Of a stretch of DNA of 54,493 bases, positions 32,225 to 40,175 are shown in pieces. The first letter of the stretch is position 1. Each line of letters opens with the position of its first letter. A program made the translations under genes and the position numbers. The stretch is from Deltaproteobacteria bacterium SG8_13 (GTDB lineage Bacteria > Desulfobacterota > Desulfobacteria > Desulfobacterales > SG8-13), in NCBI GenBank assembly GCA_001303025.1, contig LJNK01000038.1, positions 1-54,493 on the forward strand, in the 5' to 3' direction. The notes under the pieces were generated by a model. The model did not search any database. It was not told the origin of the DNA and saw only the letters and a program-made list of their open reading frames with translations.

Positions 32225-34480
32225 TTACTCGCCACGGGCGCTCATCCGGTGAATCGCTTCATCTGCAATCTCGCGAATCTGTATAATAAGGTCCTCCTGG
32301 TGCATGGAGCTGGTTAGCGTGCTGAATGCCGGCAGCCGGTTGATTACAGATTCGATCAAAACCCTTTCATCTTCTCCCCCGACAGCCCCGATACCGCGAA
32401 CAACAATTTTCAGCAATTGCAGCAAATCGGCGAGGTGTTGTTTGCTGGCTTTGCGATTGTAAACATCAGATTCCGGATGTCCGTATTCTTTCAACGCACT
32501 CATCAACACCGACCAACCCGTACTGCCGCCGCACTGGGAGAAAAACAGGTACGCTTCTCTTTCCAGGGCAAACAGGTCCTTGGCGGTCATTTTAGGAGTA
32601 TCTTGGCCCTCGTATTCGAGCAGATCAATCAGCCGGAGGTGGATCGTTCGCATCTTTTCGAAAAACGACTCCTGCTCGCGGTCGATTTTCCAGGCGGCAT
32701 AGTTCGCCACGGGTTGATCCAGGCCGGACAGATCTCTTAAGACATCTTCGGGAGTAATCTGGTAACTCAAAATGGTCCCCGTATTTTTGCGAACCAGTCG
32801 ATTTCCCAGCATAAAGGCCTTCTGGTCTGCAAATCGAACAACGGCCGGATTGGTGACAAGATCCTGCAGCAGCACGGAGATGGAGTTCTTGCGCTGACTG
32901 ATCCGATCCACCAGCATCTGGAGGGCATCGAGAAAAGCGGGGCGGTCGCTTTGGTGCAGCGTTTCTTTCAGGTTATGCCACAAAAAATCGAATATTTTGC
33001 TTTCGTAACGCTCCAGCTCGCCGATGGCGTTGATGAAGCTGCTTTTGCGGAAATGTCCGTCATCGTCAAAACAGCCTTTCAGTGTCCGAATCAGATTCCT
33101 CGCATCGTCGGGGCCGATTTCAAAATCCTGCGCGATGGTGTCGTAATCCTGCTGGTCGAAATCAATGACCTGGTGGACCATGTCGGTCATTTTTTTCTTG
33201 GTGATCGTCCGGTTTTTGTGGAACCCGACCAGACCGATAAGCTTGTCATGGAGTTTCGCAATGAAGGTTTTCTTTCCCGGTGCCTGTGCTTCGATCCGGT
33301 CTTCCCCGACAATCAGGTTGTCATAGATCCCATCGTTTACCAAACCGAGCCGTGTCCAGACGTTCTCGAGAACTTCGGTTTTCACATCCTGATTTGCGTC
33401 TTTCTGATCCATCCTGGTGAGCAGATCGGAAGTGAGTGTCAAGCGTTGCGCCACCTGGTTGGAATCGATCTTTTCATAATCGTTCCCGTACACGCTCTTC
33501 AATACCCGGGATGCCTCGGGAACGGATTCCCCGTAACTCTCTGTTACGTAACGGGCGACACGAGCCATTTGCTGGGAGACTTCATGCTGCTCGTCTTCCA
33601 CAATCAGCCACTTGACGTTGTTTAATTCCAGCGGGGGTACGTTCCATTTGCCCCGCAGGTTTTTCAATCCCAATATGGCATCGTAAGTGGTGGTGAACGC
33701 AAACCGGGTCCTGCCGGATTCGGATTTTTTGCTCAGCAGCAAGACCTTCTGCACGAGCGTCTGGATTTTGTCCGACGGCAGCTGGTTGAAAATCGCCAGC
33801 AGGGTGAGGTTGGGATCCGGTTTGCCGGATTCGTTCTTGACAACGGGGTATGACAGCTGCCGTCCGCTCATTTTAAACTCTACGGGCGATCCCTTTTCCA
33901 GTGCTCTCAAATAGCGGTAGAGTATTTGAAGCCCGATCCACAGCCGTTTATATTCCTTTTCTTCCCTTGGCAGGCGCAGCAGCAGATTGTAGACAGAGCA
34001 GTTCCAGAACGTCTCAAAGGCATCGGCGAGACGGTTTTGCCGGCTGTTTTCTCTCATCCCTCTGCGGCGAGCCAGTGCCGCCATTTCCGCCAGGTCCAGG
34101 TAAAACTTGCCGAAAACAATCTCGTAATCGATGTGTTCACGGTTACCGGTTTCCTCGTAGTTGCCCTTGTAGCGGATCAAAATGGTCCTGGTTGGGTCAT
34201 AATTGCGGATGAGCTTTTCGATCGTATCCTTCAGCTTGTCAAACATGCCGCTGCGGGGGTTGCGGTTTGTCCCGCCGGAGGATTGCAGCAGGCAGCTGCT
34301 GACCTGGCAGATCAAATCGGCCAACAGCATCCGGGCGGCGTCATTGCGCGTCTCCACCTCGGTGAGGCCCTGTGAAAAGCCGTCACCGGAGACTTTCTCC
34401 AGTTGACGCAGGTCGATGCCATCCAGCTGCCGGTAGAGCTCTGCTGCGTCGGCATCCAGGCTCATGTTTGGATCTTTCAT
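32225..34480 (-). CDS. Large uncharacterised helical protein
   Basis: I recognise no domain in this 751-residue protein. It has no signal peptide or membrane segment and looks almost wholly alpha-helical. Notable stretches are TRTILIRYKGNYEETGNREH near residue 95, a KWLIVEDEQHEVSQQMARV segment near 300, a lysine-rich KNRTITKKKMTDMV near 415, and a Gly-rich SQCGGSTGWSVLM near 665. Asp/Glu and Lys/Arg are evenly spread, as in scaffold or helical-repeat proteins. A weak AGG precedes the ATG at 34480; a second Met lies five codons in. Convergent with the FHA kinases, it could be a partner or phosphorylated target, but only position suggests this. Confidence 0.75.
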   Translation of the reverse strand: MKDPNMSLDADAAELYRQLDGIDLRQLEKVSGDGFSQGLTEVETRNDAARMLLADLICQVSSCLLQSSGGTNRNPRSGMFDKLKDTIEKLIRNYDPTRTILIRYKGNYEETGNREHIDYEIVFGKFYLDLAEMAALARRRGMRENSRQNRLADAFETFWNCSVYNLLLRLPREEKEYKRLWIGLQILYRYLRALEKGSPVEFKMSGRQLSYPVVKNESGKPDPNLTLLAIFNQLPSDKIQTLVQKVLLLSKKSESGRTRFAFTTTYDAILGLKNLRGKWNVPPLELNNVKWLIVEDEQHEVSQQMARVARYVTESYGESVPEASRVLKSVYGNDYEKIDSNQVAQRLTLTSDLLTRMDQKDANQDVKTEVLENVWTRLGLVNDGIYDNLIVGEDRIEAQAPGKKTFIAKLHDKLIGLVGFHKNRTITKKKMTDMVHQVIDFDQQDYDTIAQDFEIGPDDARNLIRTLKGCFDDDGHFRKSSFINAIGELERYESKIFDFLWHNLKETLHQSDRPAFLDALQMLVDRISQRKNSISVLLQDLVTNPAVVRFADQKAFMLGNRLVRKNTGTILSYQITPEDVLRDLSGLDQPVANYAAWKIDREQESFFEKMRTIHLRLIDLLEYEGQDTPKMTAKDLFALEREAYLFFSQCGGSTGWSVLMSALKEYGHPESDVYNRKASKQHLADLLQLLKIVVRGIGAVGGEDERVLIESVINRLPAFSTLTSSMHQEDLIIQIREIADEAIHRMSARGE

Positions 34481-34839
34481 GGGGACCTGCTTTTTGGGTA
34501 TGTACGGCGTTTATGCGATGAAAGCCGCGGGAAGTATTCGCGAGATCACATGGGAGCACTATATCAAAAATGCGCTTTTCGGTCCACTTCAAAGCTCAGG
34601 GCACTTGCGGCGGCCGCCGCCCGGTTTGCCGACAAATTGCTGCGGCAGGCGGTCCCTGCGCTTTTCGAGAAAACGTCCCGGAGGGCAGCGAAAACCTCGG
34701 CGAACCCTGGGAAGTATGGCGTATTTCGTATAAATGGCAGATGCGCTTCCGGGTGAAACGTCCGCAAGATTCGTTTATGCGGCTTTCCGGTGTTTCGCAA
34801 ACCCCATTGTCGGGTGCACAACCCGTGCTCGAGGCGCTA
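34481..34839. other. 359-bp intergenic region
   Basis: The region lies between the DUF2779 gene end and the large unknown gene start, both on the minus strand. Several short overlapping open frames occur on the plus strand, but none has a ribosome binding site or recognisable sequence. The promoter of the 751-residue protein should be here; I could not identify it. Confidence 0.4.
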
Positions 34840-36330
34840 CTAGCTGCCGAGCAACGCTTCCCTGATCCGGACCATGGCGAGGGTGTCCTGCCCGCAGTAA
34901 GCGAGAAGGTCCCGCTCGATTTTTTCTTTCTCGGCCGCCGGTGTTTGCGGCCCGATCATGCGCAAGTATTCCACCGATGCCTGGCTGCCCTCCTGGATGG
35001 CGAGGTCCTGGTAGTCCATCTGCGGCAGCAGCGCCGGTAAAACGCTCTTGAGGGAAAAGGAGCCCCGGAACTGCGGGTGGTAATAGTGCTTTTTGATCAT
35101 AGCGTGCAGGTCTACCGTCCGGTCGACGGCGGCATGCAGGGCTTCTCTCATTTCAGGCAAATCGTTCGCCAGCGCCCGCAGGATCTTTTTTTCGTACGTC
35201 GTGTAGATCACGACGCTTCCATCGGCTGTGAGGGCATCCAGCAGTGCCCGGGTGAACTCCGTCCGCGGGTCTTTGTCCTCCCGGCAAAGATACTCCCGGT
35301 GGTCGACGCTGCCGTCACGGCGGAGAATGTGATCCGAAAACTGGAAGGGCAGGCTCTGGTAAGGTCGGGTGCCGGGATAACGGGGAACGGCCGGGCCGAC
35401 GGTTTCAAAATCGATGAAGTGGATCGGATGCTGGAGCAATCCCAGTTCGCGGGCCAGGTTCGGCGAGCGGTATTCGGTCTGCGTCTGCACGCAGGTTCGG
35501 ATCCGATCCTGGATTTCGGTCAACGGAAAGCCGGCCGGGATGTCGCGGATATCGGAGATCTCCAGGCGAGACAATTCGTCCAGCCGGCTCTGGGAAATGC
35601 CGCTGAGCTGCAACACCCAGAACTCGGGCATTTTATCCGTGCAGTGATCCCAGAATTCGCACAGGTGCGGATGCTTGCAGTGTCTGGAGGGTTGGATGGC
35701 CGGTGGTTGTCCTTCGCTGAGCACCTGGCGCAGGCGTCCGAGTTGCGCATGCGTATCTTCCTGCCGTGCGAAGACCAGCGGGGTAAGATCGTCGAAGTGA
35801 AAAAGCTCTGCGAGCACCGGGGCTTGTCCCGGATGCACGTACGCGGTGTTTATGTGCAGCAGGCCGGCCCGGTCGATGGACAGACCGGATCCCGACAGCA
35901 CGTGAAGCTGGACGGCCACATCCCACAAATGAACGTCCCTGACCGCGGTGGCGGATTTGACTTCCACCAGGTTCCAGCGGCCGCTTAGGCTGCGTTCCAG
36001 CACGTCCACCCGGACGCGGATGCCCTCGAACCCGAAGGCGGCCTCGTAGATCGCAGGCGTGTCGGATTGTCCCATGGCGGCCGTCGTGGACCGGACCGCC
36101 TCGGCGTGGTGCAGGTGGTCCTCTTCGATCAAGGTGCCACCGGGGTAGCGGCCGGTAGCCAGGTGGCCTACCTCGCGGCCGGTGTCGAATATCGCCTGCT
36201 GCGCAGGCCGGATATCGGAGGCGAGCTGCGGTGCATAGCACTGGTACCACAGCCGCAGCGGGCACTGCAGGCCCGCAATAAATCGGGACTTGGAAAGCAG
36301 TGGCGGGTTTTTGCCGGCGGCTCGATCCAT
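34840..36330 (-). CDS. DUF2779 protein: Cas4-like PD-(D/E)XK region fused to DEDD exonuclease-like domain
   Basis: This 496-residue protein has two parts. The N-terminal half resembles Cas4/RecB-type nucleases: an early Cys in FIAGLQCPLRLWYQ, a catalytic-type core RVDVLERS then NLVEVKSATAVRDVHLWDVAVQ, and a later cysteine trio SRHCKHPHLCEFWDHC that would complete a [4Fe-4S] site. The C-terminal half (from about 300) has an RNase-H/DEDD pattern: FIDFETV, YTTYEKKILRAL, VDLHAMIKKHYYHP, FSLKSVLPALLP and YCGQDTLAMV. This is the architecture of DUF2779 proteins, presumed nucleic-acid enzymes without a settled role. GGAGG sits 6 bases before the ATG. It follows the Sec-Bcp gene after 14 bp, so the two share a transcript. 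No CRISPR or cas gene is near. Confidence 0.88.
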   Translation of the reverse strand: MDRAAGKNPPLLSKSRFIAGLQCPLRLWYQCYAPQLASDIRPAQQAIFDTGREVGHLATGRYPGGTLIEEDHLHHAEAVRSTTAAMGQSDTPAIYEAAFGFEGIRVRVDVLERSLSGRWNLVEVKSATAVRDVHLWDVAVQLHVLSGSGLSIDRAGLLHINTAYVHPGQAPVLAELFHFDDLTPLVFARQEDTHAQLGRLRQVLSEGQPPAIQPSRHCKHPHLCEFWDHCTDKMPEFWVLQLSGISQSRLDELSRLEISDIRDIPAGFPLTEIQDRIRTCVQTQTEYRSPNLARELGLLQHPIHFIDFETVGPAVPRYPGTRPYQSLPFQFSDHILRRDGSVDHREYLCREDKDPRTEFTRALLDALTADGSVVIYTTYEKKILRALANDLPEMREALHAAVDRTVDLHAMIKKHYYHPQFRGSFSLKSVLPALLPQMDYQDLAIQEGSQASVEYLRMIGPQTPAAEKEKIERDLLAYCGQDTLAMVRIREALLGS

Positions 36331-36344
36331 CGGTCACCTCCGGA

Positions 36345-36824
36345 TCAGGGCCCGGCTACTGTTTTTCGTATGGCTTCGAGCACATTTGCAGGATGATCGG
36401 CGGCGTTGGCAACCTTTCGCCAGTGTTTGGCCACCCTGCCGTCCGGTCCGATCCACACCGTCGAGCGAATTACGCCTTTGGTGACTCTGCCGTAGAGCTT
36501 CTTTTCGCCAAAAGCGTCGTAGCGCGTCATGACGTTTTTATCCGGGTCACATAACAGCGGAAAGGGAATGCCGGTTTTGGCAATAAAATCACGGTGGGAG
36601 GCCTCACTGTCCGGAGACACGCCCACGATGGCAACAGCGAGTTTTTGGAATTCACCATACAGGTCACGGAATCCCTCGGCCTCCTTGGTTCACCCCGAGG
36701 TGTTGTCTTTGGGGTAAAAATAGACAATCAGGTTTTTGCCTGAAAAGTCTTTCAAGGAAACGCTCTTTCCGTTTGCATCCGGCAACGTGAATTCCGGCGC
36801 TTTTTTCCCTTCTTCGATTGACAT
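36345..36824 (-). CDS. bcp: Selenocysteine-containing Bcp-type peroxiredoxin (in-frame UGA at peroxidatic position)
   Basis: The minus-strand frame from the ATG at 36824 gives a complete 159-residue thiol peroxidase when the TGA at 36692-36690 is read through. It begins MSIEEGKKAPEFTLPDANG and runs to LIVYFYPKDNTSG-U-TKEAEGF, VAIVGVSPDSEASH, FPLLCDP, STVWIGPDGRV. In Bcp/PrxQ proteins the UGA position is the peroxidatic Cys of TPGCTKEA, so residue 45 is best read as selenocysteine. No other Cys is near; the only Cys, in LLCDP, is distant. Both flanks match the family. AGGAGG lies 5 bases before the ATG. The gene ends in a normal TGA. A caller ignoring Sec would keep only the last 93 residues. 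It reduces hydrogen peroxide or lipid peroxides in the cytosol by family knowledge. Confidence 0.9.
36654..36692 (-). promoter_or_regulatory. Candidate bacterial SECIS element
   Basis: After the UGA, the RNA can fold by hand into an imperfect stem: ACCA with UGGU at the base, then AGG with CCU, GG with CC, and a ten-base loop CCGAGGGAUU. The loop lies 11-20 bases after the UGA. It is weaker than the element in the other Sec gene and needs a computed fold. Confidence 0.35.
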
Positions 36825-36880
36825 CGGTACCTCCTTTATTGTTTCCGACTATGGGGTGGACATCGATAAAACCAGAGCTT

Positions 36881-36909
36881 AGTTTAAAAGCGAGCGCTTT
36901 GTTTTGCAA
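36881..36909 (-). promoter_or_regulatory. Sigma-70 promoter of bcp with palindrome in spacer
   Basis: Minus strand TTGCAA (36909-36904), 17-base spacer, TAAACT (36886-36881). The spacer contains the inverted repeat AAAGCG-AG-CGCTTT (36887-36900), placed where a repressor would block RNA polymerase. Confidence 0.45.
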
Positions 36910-37003
36910 CATGTCGTCGAATGAACCGATCGCCGAATCGAACCGCCGAAATCGTTGCACCGCAGCTTGAAACGAGCATGCATCCATCACCGGGAGGCAG
37001 GCA

Positions 37004-37369
37004 TTGGGCAGTGAACAGCTATTCGGGTCCGGGGCGCTGGTATTTTGTCTGCTGGCTGTTGTCTACGTCCTGGGCAAGAAGTACATCGAAAAAAAAGAAA
37101 AAAGCAACCGCCCTAAAACCGACGAGGAGACGCTGACCCTCATCGCGATTACCCGCAAATGCAGCGAACACGACATTTTCCAGCTGGCGGGCATCGAATG
37201 GCAGGTCAGCGGCAATCAGGTGGCGGAGGATTTCAGACAGTACCTCACCCGCGGGCTGCTTCCCCATTACGTTCGGGATTTCATCCGCAAAAACAAACCG
37301 GACGGTGGTGATGACCCCGAAGACATCTCCAGCCCGGGCGGCAACCTGCCCGCCTCCTGGTCGGCATAG
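37004..37369 (+). CDS. Small membrane-anchored protein of unknown function
   Basis: This 121-residue protein has a single N-terminal transmembrane helix (ALVFCLLAVVYVLG, residues 11-24) followed by a Lys-rich stop-transfer segment (KKYIEKKEKSNRPK). The soluble part includes LTLIAITRKCSEHDIFQLAG and QVAEDFRQYLTRGLLPHYVRDFI, probably helical. The tail is Pro/Gly/Asp-rich. The start codon is TTG, chosen because GGGAGG lies exactly 6 bases upstream. I do not recognise the family. It diverges from bcp. Confidence 0.65.
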   Translation: MGSEQLFGSGALVFCLLAVVYVLGKKYIEKKEKSNRPKTDEETLTLIAITRKCSEHDIFQLAGIEWQVSGNQVAEDFRQYLTRGLLPHYVRDFIRKNKPDGGDDPEDISSPGGNLPASWSA

Positions 37370-37480
37370 ACCACCGGTTTCAAGGTTCAGTTGTCCGCAA
37401 AGCGCAACCGTTTCGCGGAATTCGGAAGGTCGTTTCGGAAGGCCGAACCAACCGTGAAACCAAACCCGTTTCACCGAACC

Positions 37481-39157
37481 TTACATTCGGGCCACATGCT
37501 TGACCTTCTTTACGCGCTCGCAAACGTCCAGGTAGCTTCCAAAGGCTCTCATCGGCTCGGCAAACGAATCGGTAAACAGTTCTTGAATCCGCTTGATTGA
37601 GAATTCCCCCCTTTTCACCGCGTAGTAGAGCTTGTTGCCCAGCATGTAGCCGAGCTGGGTGCTGAACATGCGGGAAACCGCCGAGCGACTGTTGTAGTGG
37701 TCGAAGAACTTGAGGATGAACTCCTCGGCTGCAGCGGTGCGCCGCTGTAGGTAGAAATGCTGCAGTATGAGCCTGGCAACCTGCACCGTTTCCGGGTCGA
37801 TGTCCTTCAGCTCCCCCCTGTTGGCCTTGCCCACAAAAATCCGCAGGGAGTTTTCCGTCTGTGATTTGCGCTTTTCGTTAATGAATTTGCTGCCGAAAAA
37901 CCCCAGGCATTCGGTGATGACACTGCGATAGAAACGATCGAACGGGGTGATCGGTTGTGTCGCTATTCCCCTGAGAACGGCGTTGAGAAAATGACAGGAC
38001 TCCTCTGCAGCCATGTTGATGTTGGAGTTGGCCAGATAGATGAGATAGGCGGGTTCCCCTGACTTTTCATATTCCAGCAGAAAACCCTCCTCTCTTTTGA
38101 TCTTGCTGCGGATCAGCCGCAGCTGGCCCCGGAATTCCGGCGTGTCGTGCACCATTTCCATGAATCCGAGGTCGCCGGGGTAGTAGATGGCCAGTTTTTC
38201 CAGTGCGTCGCCGGGCAACGCAAGATCCAGTATATCGGCCAGGGTGTGGACCATTTCGTGCACCATCACCCCCCTGTCCTCGGAGTAGGTGCCCTCCCAG
38301 TCCTCGTGGACCGGGAAATAGGCATCCTGTGAATATTCCAGCCAGTTCAAATAGGACTGAATCTTGTTGGCCGGCATGGTGTTCATCACACAAAACATGC
38401 TGTCGCTGATTTTCAATACATCCGCCTCTTCCAGCCCCTGGCTGCACAGCTTCCAGTAGAGATTCTCGGCATTTTGGAAGATAATCAGTGCCTTGGCCGT
38501 TACATCCAGCGCTTGGAGCAGTGCGTGCACGTTTTCCGGGAGGTGACCGGGCGCAACGTGATAATCGCCGTCGACGACATAGATCAGCTTGCCGGGATTC
38601 TGGATCAGGTTCCGCGCAATAATACGGGCCGAAAATCGGTCGCGTTCTCTGAGCTTTTCAATCCCTTTGACATCGTTCGATTCGGTGTTGATGCCCAGAA
38701 CGACAATTCGGTTCTGTCGACAGAATTCGATGATCGGACGCCAGTTCTCCCAGTGAAACGGCCACTTTTTGGCATATTCGATCTTTTCCAGAAACTCTTT
38801 TTCCTGCAGCTCGCCGGCCATGAACCGGTCGACGGTTTTCTGATCGACGGCATGAAACATCTCCAGGCACATGATGATTTCCCGTTTGCCCTTGATGGCC
38901 CGCAGGACACGAATAACGGAATGCTGGGATTGTTTGAGGGTGTGGTAGTCGCCGTGAAAAACCAGGTCTGCCGACAACACCTTTTTGATCAGTTCGCTCT
39001 TGTTGGAGATTTCCTCGTAGGTTTTCAGGTGGCGCAGGTATTCCCTCTCGTATTTTTCGACGCCCGGATTGTAGCCTAGATTTTCGCGCACCAGCTTGAG
39101 GTTCTGCCGGTAGTTTCTCTTGTGAATTCGGATGAGCTCTTCTCTGAGTTTCTTCAT
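37481..39157 (-). CDS. ChaN-like (haem-binding/Tiki superfamily) protein with HEMVH motif
   Basis: The protein has about 558 residues from the ATG at 39157. The N-terminal 230 residues follow the ChaN/EreA-like pattern: LVFHGDYHTLKQSQHS, IIMCLEMFHAVDQ, IIEFCRQNRIVVLGINTES and YVVDGDYHVAPGHLPE. The second half is not in ChaN proteins and contains VMVHEMVHTL, a zinc-peptidase-like HEXXH, with a downstream AAEESCHF that could give a third ligand. No signal peptide is seen, whereas ChaN itself is a lipoprotein. The upstream ATG at 39235 lies within the -10 box, so it cannot be used. The function is unknown; a metal or haem role is only suggested by the superfamily. Confidence 0.78.
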   Translation of the reverse strand: MKKLREELIRIHKRNYRQNLKLVRENLGYNPGVEKYEREYLRHLKTYEEISNKSELIKKVLSADLVFHGDYHTLKQSQHSVIRVLRAIKGKREIIMCLEMFHAVDQKTVDRFMAGELQEKEFLEKIEYAKKWPFHWENWRPIIEFCRQNRIVVLGINTESNDVKGIEKLRERDRFSARIIARNLIQNPGKLIYVVDGDYHVAPGHLPENVHALLQALDVTAKALIIFQNAENLYWKLCSQGLEEADVLKISDSMFCVMNTMPANKIQSYLNWLEYSQDAYFPVHEDWEGTYSEDRGVMVHEMVHTLADILDLALPGDALEKLAIYYPGDLGFMEMVHDTPEFRGQLRLIRSKIKREEGFLLEYEKSGEPAYLIYLANSNINMAAEESCHFLNAVLRGIATQPITPFDRFYRSVITECLGFFGSKFINEKRKSQTENSLRIFVGKANRGELKDIDPETVQVARLILQHFYLQRRTAAAEEFILKFFDHYNSRSAVSRMFSTQLGYMLGNKLYYAVKRGEFSIKRIQELFTDSFAEPMRAFGSYLDVCERVKKVKHVARM

Positions 39158-39230
39158 CGAACGCACTCGGGAATCGAATCGGTTGTGGTTGGGCCGGGGG
39201 ACCGGCTGCAGCCGTTGTGAAACCGTCGTT

Positions 39231-39260
39231 ATCATACCACAGACACTGCCGGTAAGCGAA
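39231..39260 (-). promoter_or_regulatory. Extended -10 promoter of ChaN-like gene
   Basis: Minus strand TTCGCT (39260-39255), 18-base spacer, TATGAT (39236-39231) preceded by TGG, an extended -10. Start near 39224, leader about 67 bases. Confidence 0.5.
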
Positions 39261-39292
39261 TAAAAAGCAATATCAGCTTGTTAGCGACGGGA

Positions 39293-39697
39293 TTACTCGG
39301 CCAGCCGGATATGCAGATCCACAGACGCTTTCAACGTGTTGGCCACGATGCAACCGCGCTCGGCGATGGTGATCAGCTTTGACATTTCTTCCGAATCGCT
39401 GTATTTGGCCTTGACGTGCATCTCGATGGCCGTGTAACGAGGGGGGGCGTTGTCCAGTGTGCCGACGATGGTGAGTGCAATATCGGAAACAGCCGCTTCT
39501 CGAGCGGCGACAGCGGCCAGCAGGTTGCTCATAAAACAGCCGCCGAGCCCCATCAGCAGAACTTCTCCGCCCATGGGTCCATTATTTGCCCCGCCCTTGG
39601 CCTCGGGCCGATCCATTGTTATGCTGTGGTCCCTGACAAATCCTTCGGAGGCCGAGGGGCCTGCCTGATTGACCTGGACTTGAATCTGAACGCTCAT
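39293..39697 (-). CDS. OsmC/Ohr-family peroxidase-like protein
   Basis: This 134-residue protein has the two redox cysteines of the family in GLGGCFMSNLLAAV and ERGCIVANTLKAS, and the typical early MGGEVLLMGL region. OsmC/Ohr proteins reduce organic hydroperoxides through the cysteine pair. AAGGAG lies 7 bases before the ATG at 39697, so the longer open frame to 39808 is rejected; that extension also crosses the promoter. It lies about 2.5 kb from the Sec-containing Bcp, giving a loose cluster of thiol peroxidases. Confidence 0.87.
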   Translation of the reverse strand: MSVQIQVQVNQAGPSASEGFVRDHSITMDRPEAKGGANNGPMGGEVLLMGLGGCFMSNLLAAVAAREAAVSDIALTIVGTLDNAPPRYTAIEMHVKAKYSDSEEMSKLITIAERGCIVANTLKASVDLHIRLAE

Positions 39698-39723
39698 GAT
39701 GTTGCTCCTTATTTTGCTGAAGA

Positions 39724-39752
39724 TTGAAAAAACTTCTCCGAAAATATATACA
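39724..39752 (+). promoter_or_regulatory. Sigma-70 promoter, rightward
   Basis: TTGAAA (39724-39729), 17-base spacer, TATACA (39747-39752), start near 39759, driving the small membrane protein at 39801. Confidence 0.5.
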
Positions 39753-39770
39753 ATCTGATCAGGTTGTCCA
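39743..39770 (-). promoter_or_regulatory. Sigma-70 promoter of OsmC gene, leftward
   Basis: Minus strand TGGACA (39770-39765), 16-base spacer, TATATT (39748-39743). The two -10 boxes of this divergent pair share bases 39747-39748, so the promoters should exclude each other. Confidence 0.5.
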
Positions 39771-39800
39771 CCCGTTGACCGAAAAAGGGGCGTCGAAGGC

Positions 39801-40175
39801 GTGAGCAAATTCGAAAAGCGACTGATTTTATTTGCGATTGTTTTTGTGGTGATCTACCTGGGCGCTGCAGTAATAACCCTGCACAATCGGTTCGGCGGAA
39901 CCGAAACCGCTCCTTTGAGATATGAATCGGAGGTGCCGACCCGCGCTGAAGGTCGCCTGGGGATGGCGGAGCTTTTGCTGCCGATGCTGGTGCTGTTGAC
40001 GCTCGCGCTTACCTACGCCGCTGTCAAAAAAAAGCGGGCCGCCCAGATAGCGCGGCTGGAGGAATCCGAGGACGAAATTCCCGATACCGATCGGTCGGAA
40101 CCACCGCCGCCGGCCGATAGGAGCATCCGGGAGGATGCGGCACATACGGTTCAACCAACCTCCCGGCGTTTCTAG
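39801..40175 (+). CDS. Small two-helix membrane protein of unknown function
   Basis: This 124-residue protein has transmembrane helices at about 8-25 (LFAIVFVVIYLGAAVITL) and 56-73 (LLLPMLVLLTLALTYAAV). A cytoplasmic charged tail (KKKRAAQIARLEESEDE) and a Pro/Asp-rich end follow. The loop between helices is about 30 residues. The start codon is GTG with a weak AAGG before it. No family is recognised and nothing in the context suggests a role. Confidence 0.65.
   Translation: MSKFEKRLILFAIVFVVIYLGAAVITLHNRFGGTETAPLRYESEVPTRAEGRLGMAELLLPMLVLLTLALTYAAVKKKRAAQIARLEESEDEIPDTDRSEPPPPADRSIREDAAHTVQPTSRRF

Noticed and set aside
34840..36330. Part of a CRISPR-Cas system because of the Cas4-like region
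   Set aside because: No repeats, no cas1/cas2 and the DUF2779 layout differs from Cas4.
36345..36626. A 93-residue truncated peroxiredoxin
   Set aside because: The true start with a strong ribosome binding site is at 36824; the intervening TGA is at the peroxidatic position.
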